A stretch of 64,000 nt of DNA, from positions 1 through 64,000 of the forward strand of contig NZ_FOXO01000011.1 in assembly GCF_900115735.1 (NCBI RefSeq). The letters run 5' to 3'. This document shows positions 24,776 through 32,292 of the stretch, piece by piece; position 1 is the stretch's first letter, and each line of letters opens with the position of its first letter. The notes below the pieces were generated by a model that was not told the origin of the DNA, did no database searches, and worked only from the letters and a program-made list of their open reading frames with translations. The stretch comes from Butyrivibrio proteoclasticus (GTDB lineage: Bacteria; Bacillota; Clostridia; Lachnospirales; Lachnospiraceae). The position numbers were made by a program, and so were the translations under genes.

Positions 24776-24810
24776 GGGACCGGAAGCCTCAAAACTTTCG
24801 GTCTCTTTTT
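24776..24810 (+). terminator. Intra-operon attenuator after the lipoprotein gene
   Basis: An 11-bp stem (GGGACCGGAAG with CTTTCGGTCTC, two G-U pairs) and five T lie between the binding protein and the ATPase gene, giving partial termination typical of ABC importer operons. Confidence 0.75.
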
Positions 24811-24852
24811 ACCAGTCAAATGGTGATAAATATTGGTAGGAGGAAAAAGAAG

Positions 24853-26394
24853 GTGGCTTTAGAAAGCGCGTATGCTATTGAAATGCTGGGTATTACAAAG
24901 CGTTTCCCTGGAATAATTGCGAACGACAATGTTACTATTCAGCTTAAAAAAGGTGAAATACACGCTCTTTTAGGGGAAAATGGTGCTGGTAAGTCAACAC
25001 TCATGAGCGTTTTGTTCGGCCTTTATCAGGCAGAAGAGGGGACAATTAAAAAGGATGGTAAGGTTGTTACTATCAACAATCCTAATGATGCCAATGACCT
25101 TGGAATAGGAATGGTTCATCAGCACTTCAAACTTGTTCAGTGCTTTACTGTTCTTGATAACATCATTCTTGGGGTGGAGACAACAAAACATGGATTCTTA
25201 CAGAAAGATGTAGCAAGAAAGAGAATCTTGGAGCTTTCTGACAAATATGGTCTTAAGGTAGATCCTGATGCAAAGATTGAGGATATTACCGTAGGAATGC
25301 AGCAGAGAACTGAAATTCTTAAGATGCTCTACAGAGAGAATGATATTCTTATTTTTGATGAGCCTACAGCTGTTTTAACTCCTGCAGAAATTGATGAACT
25401 TATGCAGATCATGAGAAATCTTGCAAAAGAGGGTAAGTCAATTCTCTTTATTTCTCACAAGCTTGCTGAGATTATGTCTGTTGCAGACAGATGCACTGTA
25501 CTTAGACGTGGTAAGTACATTGGAACTGTTAATATTGCTGACACTAATCAGGAAGAGCTCAGCCGTATGATGATCGGTAGAGATGTACAGCTTGTCGCAA
25601 CCAAGGAAGATAAGACGCCGGGGGATGTTATTCTTCATGTTGAGAATATGACTGTACCATCCAAACTTCATCATAATAATGCGGTTAAGAATGTTTCTTT
25701 TGATGTCAGATCAGGGGAAATCGTATGTATAGCCGGGATTGACGGAAATGGGCAGACAGAGCTTGTTTATGGCTTGTCTGGGCTTGAAAATATTACTTCA
25801 GGTAAGATCACACTTTCCGGAAAAGACATTTCGCATGCATCTATCAGGGAGAGATCTCTTAGCGGAATGAGTCATATTCCTGAAGACCGACATAAACATG
25901 GTCTTGTTATGGACTATTCACTTGCCTATAACCTTGTGCTTCAGAGATATTTTGAACCTCAGTTTAGCTCAAAGGGATTTCTTAAAAAAGGTGAGATAAA
26001 TAAATATGCTGAAAAGCTAATTGATCAGTATGATATCAGATCAGGTCAGGGGGCTCCTACAATTGCAAGGAGTATGTCAGGCGGCAACCAGCAGAAAGCT
26101 ATTATTGCCAGAGAAATTGATAAAGACCCGGATCTTCTGATTGCAGTTCAGCCTACGAGAGGCCTTGATGTAGGAGCGATTGAATATATTCACAAACAGC
26201 TTATTGCCAGAAGAGACGAGGGACATGCAGTTCTTTTAGTTTCTCTTGAATTGGAAGAAGTTATGAGTATATCAGACAGAATTCTTGTTATGTATGAAGG
26301 CGAGATTGTAGGAGAGTTTGATCCGAAAAAGACGACTCCTGAAGAGCTTGGTCTATATATGGCAGGAGCTAAAAGAAAGGAGGCTGGAGCTTAA
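24853..26394 (+). CDS. Nucleoside ABC importer ATPase with two nucleotide-binding domains
   Basis: A 513-residue fused ATPase. The first domain has GENGAGKSTLMSVLFGLY, a Q-loop and LIFDEPTAVLTPAEID. The second has a degenerate Walker A (GIDGNGQTELVYGLSG) and a signature MSGGNQQKAIIAREI. This is the NupO/YufO type that pairs with two different permeases. The start is a GTG at 24853, 9 nt after TAGGAGG; an in-frame ATG at 24766 lies before the terminator hairpin and has no binding site, so I rejected it. The first permease follows 1 nt after its stop. Confidence 0.94.
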   Translation: MALESAYAIEMLGITKRFPGIIANDNVTIQLKKGEIHALLGENGAGKSTLMSVLFGLYQAEEGTIKKDGKVVTINNPNDANDLGIGMVHQHFKLVQCFTVLDNIILGVETTKHGFLQKDVARKRILELSDKYGLKVDPDAKIEDITVGMQQRTEILKMLYRENDILIFDEPTAVLTPAEIDELMQIMRNLAKEGKSILFISHKLAEIMSVADRCTVLRRGKYIGTVNIADTNQEELSRMMIGRDVQLVATKEDKTPGDVILHVENMTVPSKLHHNNAVKNVSFDVRSGEIVCIAGIDGNGQTELVYGLSGLENITSGKITLSGKDISHASIRERSLSGMSHIPEDRHKHGLVMDYSLAYNLVLQRYFEPQFSSKGFLKKGEINKYAEKLIDQYDIRSGQGAPTIARSMSGGNQQKAIIAREIDKDPDLLIAVQPTRGLDVGAIEYIHKQLIARRDEGHAVLLVSLELEEVMSISDRILVMYEGEIVGEFDPKKTTPEELGLYMAGAKRKEAGA

Positions 26395-26395
26395 A

Positions 26396-27526
26396 ATGGC
26401 TGGAAAGAACAATAAAATTGAAAAAGAAAGCTTTTTCTCAAAGCCGGCAGTCCAGTCTATAACTGCATCATTACTTTGTATAGTTATTGGACTATTGATA
26501 GGATATATAGCACTTCTTATCATCAACCCAGTTGGAGCTACAGAGGCTATTATTACAATTATTAAGAATTATTTTACATATCCATCCAAGGCTGCTGCTC
26601 TTAAATATCTTGGAAATACGCTTGTTAAGGCTGCACCACTTCTTATGTGCGCTTTATCAATTCAGTTCTGCTATCAGGCAGGCCTTTTCAATATTGGAGC
26701 TGCAGGTCAGTATGTGGCCGGAGCGGGTGCATCACTTTATTTTGCACTTGGTTTTGGACTTCCATGGTACGCATGTATTCTTGCAGCACTTGTTGCAGGC
26801 GGTGTTTTTGGAATTATCGTTGGTCTTTTGAAGGCTTATCTTAACGTTAATGAAGTTATTTCAGGAATTATGCTTAACTGGATTGGCTTATATACAGTTA
26901 ATATGCTTCTTGGAGGCGTAAAAGAGGTTTCAAGTCCTTATACACTTTCACTTGCAAATACCAATCCTTCTGCTATTATTCCTTCACTCGGACTTGAAAA
27001 GCTCTTTTCAAACAATAAGTATGTTACAATTGCTATTCCTTTAGCGATTTTAATTGCAATTATACTTAAAGTTGTTTTGAGCATGACTGTATTTGGTTAT
27101 GAAATAAAAGCAACAGGTATTGCAAAAGATGCTGCAAAGTACAGTGGAATGAAAGAGAAAAAGAATGTAATCCTTACGCTTTTCATTGGTGGTGGCCTTG
27201 CAGGTCTTGGGGCAGCGTTCCTTTTCCTTACAGGATATGAGCAGTGGTCTGTAACTCAGTCATCTGTTCCGGGAATGGGCTTTAATGGTATTGCAGCTAC
27301 ATTCCTTGGAGGTCTTGATCCTATAGGAACAATTTTTGCTTCATATTTTATTCAGCACATTACAAGTGGTGGTTCATATCTTGATAAAAATGTATATCCA
27401 TCACAGATTTCAGATTTTATATCCTCAATAATTATCTACCTCTGCGGATTTGTTCTCTTCTTTAAGTTCTTCTTAAACAGCAGAATAAGAGCCAGCAAGG
27501 AAAAGAGAGAAGGAGGTAATAAATAA
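26396..27526 (+). CDS. Nucleoside ABC importer permease 1
   Basis: A 376-residue membrane protein of the BPD_transp_2 family (NupP/YufP-like), with about nine to ten helices. It includes SITASLLCIVIGLLIGYIAL, FNIGAAGQYVAGAGASLYF and VNEVISGIMLNWIGLY. It starts at the ATG at 26396, with AAAGGAGG located within the end of the ATPase gene; earlier in-frame starts lie inside the ATPase. It forms the channel with permease 2. The TAATG overlap with the next gene indicates coupled synthesis of both subunits. Confidence 0.94.
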   Translation: MAGKNNKIEKESFFSKPAVQSITASLLCIVIGLLIGYIALLIINPVGATEAIITIIKNYFTYPSKAAALKYLGNTLVKAAPLLMCALSIQFCYQAGLFNIGAAGQYVAGAGASLYFALGFGLPWYACILAALVAGGVFGIIVGLLKAYLNVNEVISGIMLNWIGLYTVNMLLGGVKEVSSPYTLSLANTNPSAIIPSLGLEKLFSNNKYVTIAIPLAILIAIILKVVLSMTVFGYEIKATGIAKDAAKYSGMKEKKNVILTLFIGGGLAGLGAAFLFLTGYEQWSVTQSSVPGMGFNGIAATFLGGLDPIGTIFASYFIQHITSGGSYLDKNVYPSQISDFISSIIIYLCGFVLFFKFFLNSRIRASKEKREGGNK

Positions 27527-28467
27527 TGGTATTACTTCTTCAATACACATTATTATTTTCATCAGTACTTATCCTGGTTGCTCTTGGTGGATGTTTTTCA
27601 GAGCATTCTGGTGTTATTAACCTTGGACTTGAAGGAATCATGGTAATGGGTGCCTTAGGTGGAGCGCTTACATTAAAAGTTATTTCACCTTCGCTTCCTG
27701 CTATAATTATTGTTATTGCAGTACTTTTGGCTTCAACCTTATGCGGAGTATTATACTCGGTGCTTTTGGCTTTTGCCTGTATCAATTTCAAGGCAGATCA
27801 GACACTTGTAGGAACGGCTCTTAACATGCTTGCTGCAGCTGCTGCAACAGTCATTGTTAAGACTATTAATATTGCTGAGAATCCTGATAATGTATCATCA
27901 ACTGTTCAGTATGTAGCTTCTAAGAAGGCTCTTGTTGTTAATATTGGAAGCTTCCAGTTTAACTGGTTCATGCTTGTGGCTCTTATAGCTTTGATAGCAG
28001 CTTATGTTATTCTCTATAAGACAAGATTTGGATTAAGACTTATGGCCTGCGGTGAGCATCCTCAGGCTGCTGACAGTGTGGGAATCAATGTTTATAAAAT
28101 GCGTTGGTCAGGTGTTCTTATTTCAGGAATGCTTGCAGGAATCGGTGGTATTGTTTATATCACAGCAGGAGTAAGTGAGTGGAAGTTTGAAAACGGTGTT
28201 GCCGGTTTCGGATTCCTTGCTCTAGCTGTTATGATTTTTGGACAGTGGAAGCCTCTTAATATTGGACTTGCAGCTTTGTTGTTCGGGTTCTTTAGAGCTC
28301 TTTCCAATGTTTATTCAGGATTTGATTTTTTGGCAGCGCTCAATATTCCGAGCTCTGTTTATAATATGATGCCTTATATCATTTCTCTTGCAGTACTTGC
28401 ATTTACATCTGCTAACTCAAGAGCACCTAAGGCAGAAGGAATTCCTTATGATAAGGGATCAAGGTGA
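27526..28467 (+). CDS. Nucleoside ABC importer permease 2
   Basis: A 313-residue membrane protein (NupQ/YufQ-like). It has HSGVINLGLEGIMVMGALGG, FKADQTLVGTALNMLAAAAA and GLRLMACGEHPQAADSVGI, then a final helical segment. It is the second half of the heterodimeric channel. GGAGG overlaps the end of permease 1 and the ATG shares a base with its TAA. The cytidine deaminase gene follows 8 nt later. Confidence 0.94.
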   Translation: MVLLLQYTLLFSSVLILVALGGCFSEHSGVINLGLEGIMVMGALGGALTLKVISPSLPAIIIVIAVLLASTLCGVLYSVLLAFACINFKADQTLVGTALNMLAAAAATVIVKTINIAENPDNVSSTVQYVASKKALVVNIGSFQFNWFMLVALIALIAAYVILYKTRFGLRLMACGEHPQAADSVGINVYKMRWSGVLISGMLAGIGGIVYITAGVSEWKFENGVAGFGFLALAVMIFGQWKPLNIGLAALLFGFFRALSNVYSGFDFLAALNIPSSVYNMMPYIISLAVLAFTSANSRAPKAEGIPYDKGSR

Positions 28468-28475
28468 TATATAGT

Positions 28476-28901
28476 ATGAAAGAAACACAAATTAAAGAAT
28501 TAATAGAAAAAGCTTTGGATATGAGAAATTTTTCTTATACTCCATATTCTCACTTCAACGTTGGAGCAGCGCTGTTAAGTGCGGATGATAGGATTTTTAC
28601 GGGATGCAATATTGAAAATGCTTCTTATACGCCAACTAATTGTGCTGAGAGAACAGCTTTTTTTAAAGCAGTAAGTGAGGGAGTTCTCACATTTAAGGCA
28701 ATAGCAATTGTGGGCGGTCCGGCAAATGCAACAGAACTTGAATATTGTCCTCCATGTGGAGTTTGCAGACAAGTAATGAGTGAGTTTTGTGATGATGATT
28801 TTATAGTTATTGTTGCAAAATCTACTGAGGAGTACAGGATGTATACATTAACTGAGATTCTCCCAGATAGATTTGGCCCATCAAATCTTATTAAAAAGTA
28901 A
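28476..28901 (+). CDS. cdd: Cytidine deaminase
   Basis: A 141-residue zinc-dependent deaminase with the motifs NCAERTAFFKAV (ligand Cys and catalytic Glu) and PPCGVCRQVMSEF (two more ligand cysteines), plus the NVGAALL and GCNIENASY substrate segments. It turns cytidine or deoxycytidine into uridine or deoxyuridine, feeding the uridine phosphorylase at the head of the operon. The ATG at 28476 is preferred to a GTG at 28464, because AAGGTG is 9 nt before it and the GTG overlaps that site. Confidence 0.95.
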   Translation: MKETQIKELIEKALDMRNFSYTPYSHFNVGAALLSADDRIFTGCNIENASYTPTNCAERTAFFKAVSEGVLTFKAIAIVGGPANATELEYCPPCGVCRQVMSEFCDDDFIVIVAKSTEEYRMYTLTEILPDRFGPSNLIKK

Positions 28902-28931
28902 GTAAAATTACTGTTGATTTGAATCATTTTG

Positions 28932-28961
28932 TTGACGTATTAACATATTTTGTGTTATATT
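28932..28961 (+). promoter_or_regulatory. rplS promoter
   Basis: TTGACG (28932-28937) with TTATAT (28955-28960, 17 bp) or TATATT (28956-28961, 18 bp). A TATAAT at 28961-28966 is 23 bp away and probably too far. Confidence 0.5.
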
Positions 28962-28980
28962 ATAATACGTTGTGAAAATC

Positions 28981-29069
28981 AGACGGTCCTCTGTTATGAT
29001 TAAGAGTCAGAATGTAGCTGATTCTGTAGGATTACATATTAAGAACGTCCATAGAATAGGAGAAAAGAT
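28981..29069 (+). promoter_or_regulatory. Possible L19 leader in the rplS 5' untranslated region
   Basis: About 100 nt of leader contain a hairpin CAGAAT/ATTCTG (29008-29025) and a possible long-range GGTCC/GGAC-type pairing. Autoregulatory L19 leaders occur in Firmicutes. I see structure and position but did not match the Rfam consensus residue by residue. Confidence 0.35.
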
Positions 29070-29420
29070 ATGAGTACAATTATCGAAGAGCTCGAGAAGG
29101 AGCAGCTTAATGCAAATGCACCTCAGTTCCACACTGGTGATACTGTAAGAGTACACGCTAAGATCAAAGAAGGAAACCGTGAAAGAGTACAGGTTTTTGA
29201 AGGAACTGTTAAGAAGATTCAGGGTGGTAGCAACCGCACAACATTCACAGTAAGAAAAGAGTCTTATGGTGTTGGCGTTGAGAAGACTTGGCCACTTCAC
29301 TCACCTATCGTTGAGAAGGTTGAGGTTATCAGAAGAGGTAAGGTTAGAAGAGCTAAGCTTAACTACCTTAAGGGTCTCACAGGTAAGAAGGCAAAAGTTA
29401 AGGAACTTGTTACCAGATAA
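29070..29420 (+). CDS. rplS: Ribosomal protein bL19
   Basis: A 116-residue bL19: [60 protein letters not shown] and a basic end ([17 protein letters not shown]). It sits at the 30S-50S interface. An ATAGGAG site precedes the ATG. In most Firmicutes it directly follows trmD or rimM; here a nucleoside operon of six genes intervenes and rplS has its own promoter, leader and terminator. Confidence 0.97.
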   Translation: MSTIIEELEKEQLNANAPQFHTGDTVRVHAKIKEGNRERVQVFEGTVKKIQGGSNRTTFTVRKESYGVGVEKTWPLHSPIVEKVEVIRRGKVRRAKLNYLKGLTGKKAKVKELVTR

Positions 29421-29430
29421 GTTGTTAGTT

Positions 29431-29465
29431 AAAAGGCAGTTACTTTTTAGTAATTGCCTTTTTCT
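29431..29465 (+). terminator. rplS terminator
   Basis: A 14-bp stem (AAAAGGCAGTTACT with AGTAATTGCCTTTT, one G-U pair, loop TTTT) ends in T-rich sequence before the signal peptidase gene. Confidence 0.8.
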
Positions 29466-29498
29466 TTACTTACAATCCATGCCAGATTGAGGATTAAT

Positions 29499-30095
29499 AT
29501 GTTCAGGAAGAAAAAAAGAAATCTTTATCTAAATCCTAAGAAAAAGATAATTACACCCAGAATGCTTCATGAGATCTTTTCGTGGCTCTTTGTAACAGTT
29601 ATTGCGGTCTTTTTGGCATTTGTATTTGTAATGGCATTTGGAATGCAGGTTACAAATATTGGAGATTCTATGACACCGACCCTGGCAAATGGACAGGTGG
29701 TTTTGGTGAACAGACTTCAGTTTAAGATATTGCGACCTTCAATAGGAGATATCATAGCTTTTCTACCAAATGGCAATGCTAATTCTCATTACTATGTTAA
29801 AAGAGTTGTAGCAACTTCCGGTGACAAAGTTCAGATAATCGATGGATATTTATATGTAAACGGCGAAAAAACTGAAGATACTGATGAAATATATGATAAA
29901 ATGGAAGATGCAGGGATTGCTGCCAATGAGATTAAGCTTGGAAGCGGAGAATATTTTGTCCTTGGCGATAACAGAAATAGTAGTGAAGACTCGAGAAGTG
30001 CCAATATTGGTATTGTTAAGACCAATATGATAATTGGCAAAGTTTGGTTTAAACTTGCTGGTAATGATAACAGCGGAGGTTTTATTTTAGAATGA
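29499..30095 (+). CDS. lepB: Signal peptidase I (first copy)
   Basis: A 198-residue type I signal peptidase. A basic cytoplasmic start (MFRKKKRNLYLNPKKK) leads to one membrane anchor at about residues 28-48. The catalytic serine lies in IGDSMTPTLANGQVV, the general-base lysine in YYVKRVVATSGDKV, and the family box is GDNRNSSEDSR. It cleaves signal peptides from exported proteins. The ATG at 29499 is supported by TGAGGA. It shares ATGA with rbgA, so the two are coupled. A second signal peptidase follows rbgA. Confidence 0.95.
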   Translation: MFRKKKRNLYLNPKKKIITPRMLHEIFSWLFVTVIAVFLAFVFVMAFGMQVTNIGDSMTPTLANGQVVLVNRLQFKILRPSIGDIIAFLPNGNANSHYYVKRVVATSGDKVQIIDGYLYVNGEKTEDTDEIYDKMEDAGIAANEIKLGSGEYFVLGDNRNSSEDSRSANIGIVKTNMIIGKVWFKLAGNDNSGGFILE

Positions 30096-30973
30096 ATTTA
30101 CAATGGTATCCTGGTCATATGACAAAAGCAATCAGGATGATGCAGGAAAACATTAAACTGATCGATATAATAATTGAAGTGGTAGACGCCAGGATTCCGG
30201 CGGCATCCAGAAACCCTGATATTGATGAACTTGGAAAAAACAAGTTCAGACTTATAGTTTTGAATAAGTCCGATCTGGCTGATAGTCTGGTGACAAAAAA
30301 GTGGAAAGAGTTCTATGAGAATCAGGGCTTATTTGTAATGGAGATGAACTCCAAGACAGGTAATGAAGCAGGTAAAGTTAAGGATCTGGTTCAGAAAGCT
30401 TGTGCCGAAAAGATTGAGAGAGATAAAAAGAGAGGAATTGTTGGCAGACCTATAAGAGCAATGGTCGCAGGAATTCCTAATGTTGGTAAGTCAACATTTA
30501 TAAACAAGCTTGCCGGCAAGGCTTCTGCAAAAACCGGTAATAAGCCTGGTGTTACTAAAGGAAAACAGTGGATCACACTTAGTAAGAGCATGCAGCTTTT
30601 AGATACTCCCGGTATCCTGTGGCCTAAGTTTGAGGATGAACAGGTAGGGTTTAGGCTTGCACTTATCGGGTCTATGAATGATGAAAATCTTGATGTTGCA
30701 GAGCTTGCATGTGAACTGATCAAGAATCTTGAAAAGAATTATCCAGAAGCCATTTTTGAAAAATATAGTATTACTAAAGAGCAGCTTGCAGAGCTTGAAG
30801 AGGATCAGTATTCTACTCCGGCAAGCAGAGTTTTATCAGCAATTGCCATAAACAGAAAGTGTCTTCTTTCAGGTGGCAATCCGGATATCTCAAGAGCGGC
30901 AGCTCTTCTTTTAGATGATTTCAGAAATGGAAGACTTGGCAAAATATCTCTTGAAAGACCAAATGAACAATAA
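30092..30973 (+). CDS. rbgA: Ribosome biogenesis GTPase RbgA (YlqF)
   Basis: A 293-residue circularly permuted GTPase. The order is G4 (VLNKSDLAD), then G1 (GIPNVGKSTFINKLAGKAS), then the switch region (GNKPGVTKGKQWI) and G3 (LLDTPGILWP), as in RbgA. The N-terminus MNLQWYPGHMTKAIRMMQEN is family-typical. It completes late 50S assembly around bL27 and bL33 in B. subtilis. The rplS-lepB-rbgA-rnhB order is classical. The start overlaps the lepB stop by 4 nt. Confidence 0.96.
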   Translation: MNLQWYPGHMTKAIRMMQENIKLIDIIIEVVDARIPAASRNPDIDELGKNKFRLIVLNKSDLADSLVTKKWKEFYENQGLFVMEMNSKTGNEAGKVKDLVQKACAEKIERDKKRGIVGRPIRAMVAGIPNVGKSTFINKLAGKASAKTGNKPGVTKGKQWITLSKSMQLLDTPGILWPKFEDEQVGFRLALIGSMNDENLDVAELACELIKNLEKNYPEAIFEKYSITKEQLAELEEDQYSTPASRVLSAIAINRKCLLSGGNPDISRAAALLLDDFRNGRLGKISLERPNEQ

Positions 30974-30997
30974 ACTAAAATATGATGGGCGAATGTT

Positions 30998-31531
30998 ATG
31001 AAGAAGTTTCTTAAAGAACTATTAAGCACAATAATTTATCTGGCAGTCATTTTTCTTTTGACATTTCTATTTATTACCTTTGTTATGCAAAGAACCGAGG
31101 TAAGTGGTCAATCGATGGAACCAACACTTCAGGACGGCGATTCGCTTCTTATTGAAAAGGTATCCTATAGATTCAATGATCCAAAAAGGTTTGATATCAT
31201 AGTTTTTCCATATCAGTATGGCAATGACCAGTTTTTTATAAAAAGAATAATTGGTCTTCCTGGTGAGAGCATAAGGATTGATTATGATGGAAATATTTAT
31301 GTTAATGGTGAGATCTTAAAAGAAGGCTATGGCGCCGAGATTATACTTGATCCGGGCAGGGCTGAGACGGAAGTTGTCCTTGGCGAAGACGAGTATTTCG
31401 TCATGGGTGATAACAGAAATCACAGCATGGATAGCAGGGATATTTCTGTTGGTAGTATCAATAAAGCTGATATTACGGGCAGAGCCTTCATTCGTATTTT
31501 TCCATTTTCTAAATTCGGGAGCATAAACTAA
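30998..31531 (+). CDS. Signal peptidase I (second copy)
   Basis: A 177-residue type I signal peptidase with an N-terminal anchor (STIIYLAVIFLLTFLFITFV). The catalytic serine is in VSGQSMEPTLQDGDSLLIEK, the lysine in FFIKRIIGLPGESI, and the closing box is GDNRNHSMDSRDIS. It is shorter and closer to the typical Gram-positive form than the copy at 29499, so the two are diverged paralogues and not a tandem duplicate. It lies 24 nt after rbgA and overlaps rnhB by one base. Confidence 0.95.
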   Translation: MKKFLKELLSTIIYLAVIFLLTFLFITFVMQRTEVSGQSMEPTLQDGDSLLIEKVSYRFNDPKRFDIIVFPYQYGNDQFFIKRIIGLPGESIRIDYDGNIYVNGEILKEGYGAEIILDPGRAETEVVLGEDEYFVMGDNRNHSMDSRDISVGSINKADITGRAFIRIFPFSKFGSIN

Positions 31532-32292
31532 TGGGTTCAATGACAGATATTAAGGCAGCGTTGCAACTTGCAGCAACAAGGGAAGAGTTTATTTCTTTTA
31601 TTAATGAGTATTCATCTGATGAGAGGGCTGGCGTAAAAAAGCTCGTAGAATCAGCTGAAAAGAAATTAAAGGCTCTTGAAAAAGAAATAGCCCGAATAGA
31701 AGAAATGAAAAAATATGAGAAAGAATATGCTTATTTGGGGCCTATCTGCGGAATTGATGAAGTGGGAAGAGGGCCTTTGGCTGGGCCTGTATATACAGCA
31801 GCTGTAGTTCTTCCTCCTGATTGTGATATTTTGTATATTAATGATTCTAAGAAATTATCCGAAAAAAAGAGAGAAGAGCTTTATGATGTAATAATGGATA
31901 AGGCTCTTTCTGTCAGCATCGGATGTAATTCGCCTGAAAGAATCGATGAGATAAATATCTTAAATGCAACGAAAGAAGCTATGGTTTTTGCAGTGAAAAA
32001 CCTTAAGGTAAAGCCGGCAACTCTTTTGATAGATGCAGTACACCTTGACGGGCTTGATGAATATAATCAGGTATCCATAATTAAGGGCGATGCAAAGAGT
32101 ATCTCTATAGCTGCAGCCAGTATAGTGGCTAAGGTTACAAGGGACAGGATAATGAAAGAAGAAGCAAAAAAGTATCCTGAGTATTTCTTTGATTCCAATA
32201 AAGGCTATGGAAGTCAGGACCACATTGAAGCCCTAAAAAAATATGGTCCTTGTCCAATACACAGAAGGTCGTTTATAGGTAATTTCGTATGA
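31531..32292 (+). CDS. rnhB: Ribonuclease HII
   Basis: A 253-residue RNase HII. The active site is GIDEVGRGPLAGPVYTAAVV with its adjacent Asp and Glu, then LLIDAVHLDG and IAAASIVAKVTRDRIM. An N-terminal extension of about 70 residues (helical, Lys/Glu-rich) precedes the core, as in B. subtilis RnhB. It removes ribonucleotides from DNA and RNA-DNA hybrids. It starts at the one-base overlap with the signal peptidase stop; an internal ATG 9 nt later is possible. Confidence 0.95.
   Translation: MGSMTDIKAALQLAATREEFISFINEYSSDERAGVKKLVESAEKKLKALEKEIARIEEMKKYEKEYAYLGPICGIDEVGRGPLAGPVYTAAVVLPPDCDILYINDSKKLSEKKREELYDVIMDKALSVSIGCNSPERIDEINILNATKEAMVFAVKNLKVKPATLLIDAVHLDGLDEYNQVSIIKGDAKSISIAAASIVAKVTRDRIMKEEAKKYPEYFFDSNKGYGSQDHIEALKKYGPCPIHRRSFIGNFV

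Noticed and set aside
24766-24852. ATG at 24766 as start of the ABC ATPase
   Set aside because: It lies before a terminator hairpin and lacks a ribosome binding site; GTG 24853 has TAGGAGG and matches family N-termini.
28961-28966. Perfect TATAAT as the rplS -10 box
   Set aside because: It lies 23 bp from the TTGACG, too far for sigma-A; TTATAT or TATATT fits the spacing.
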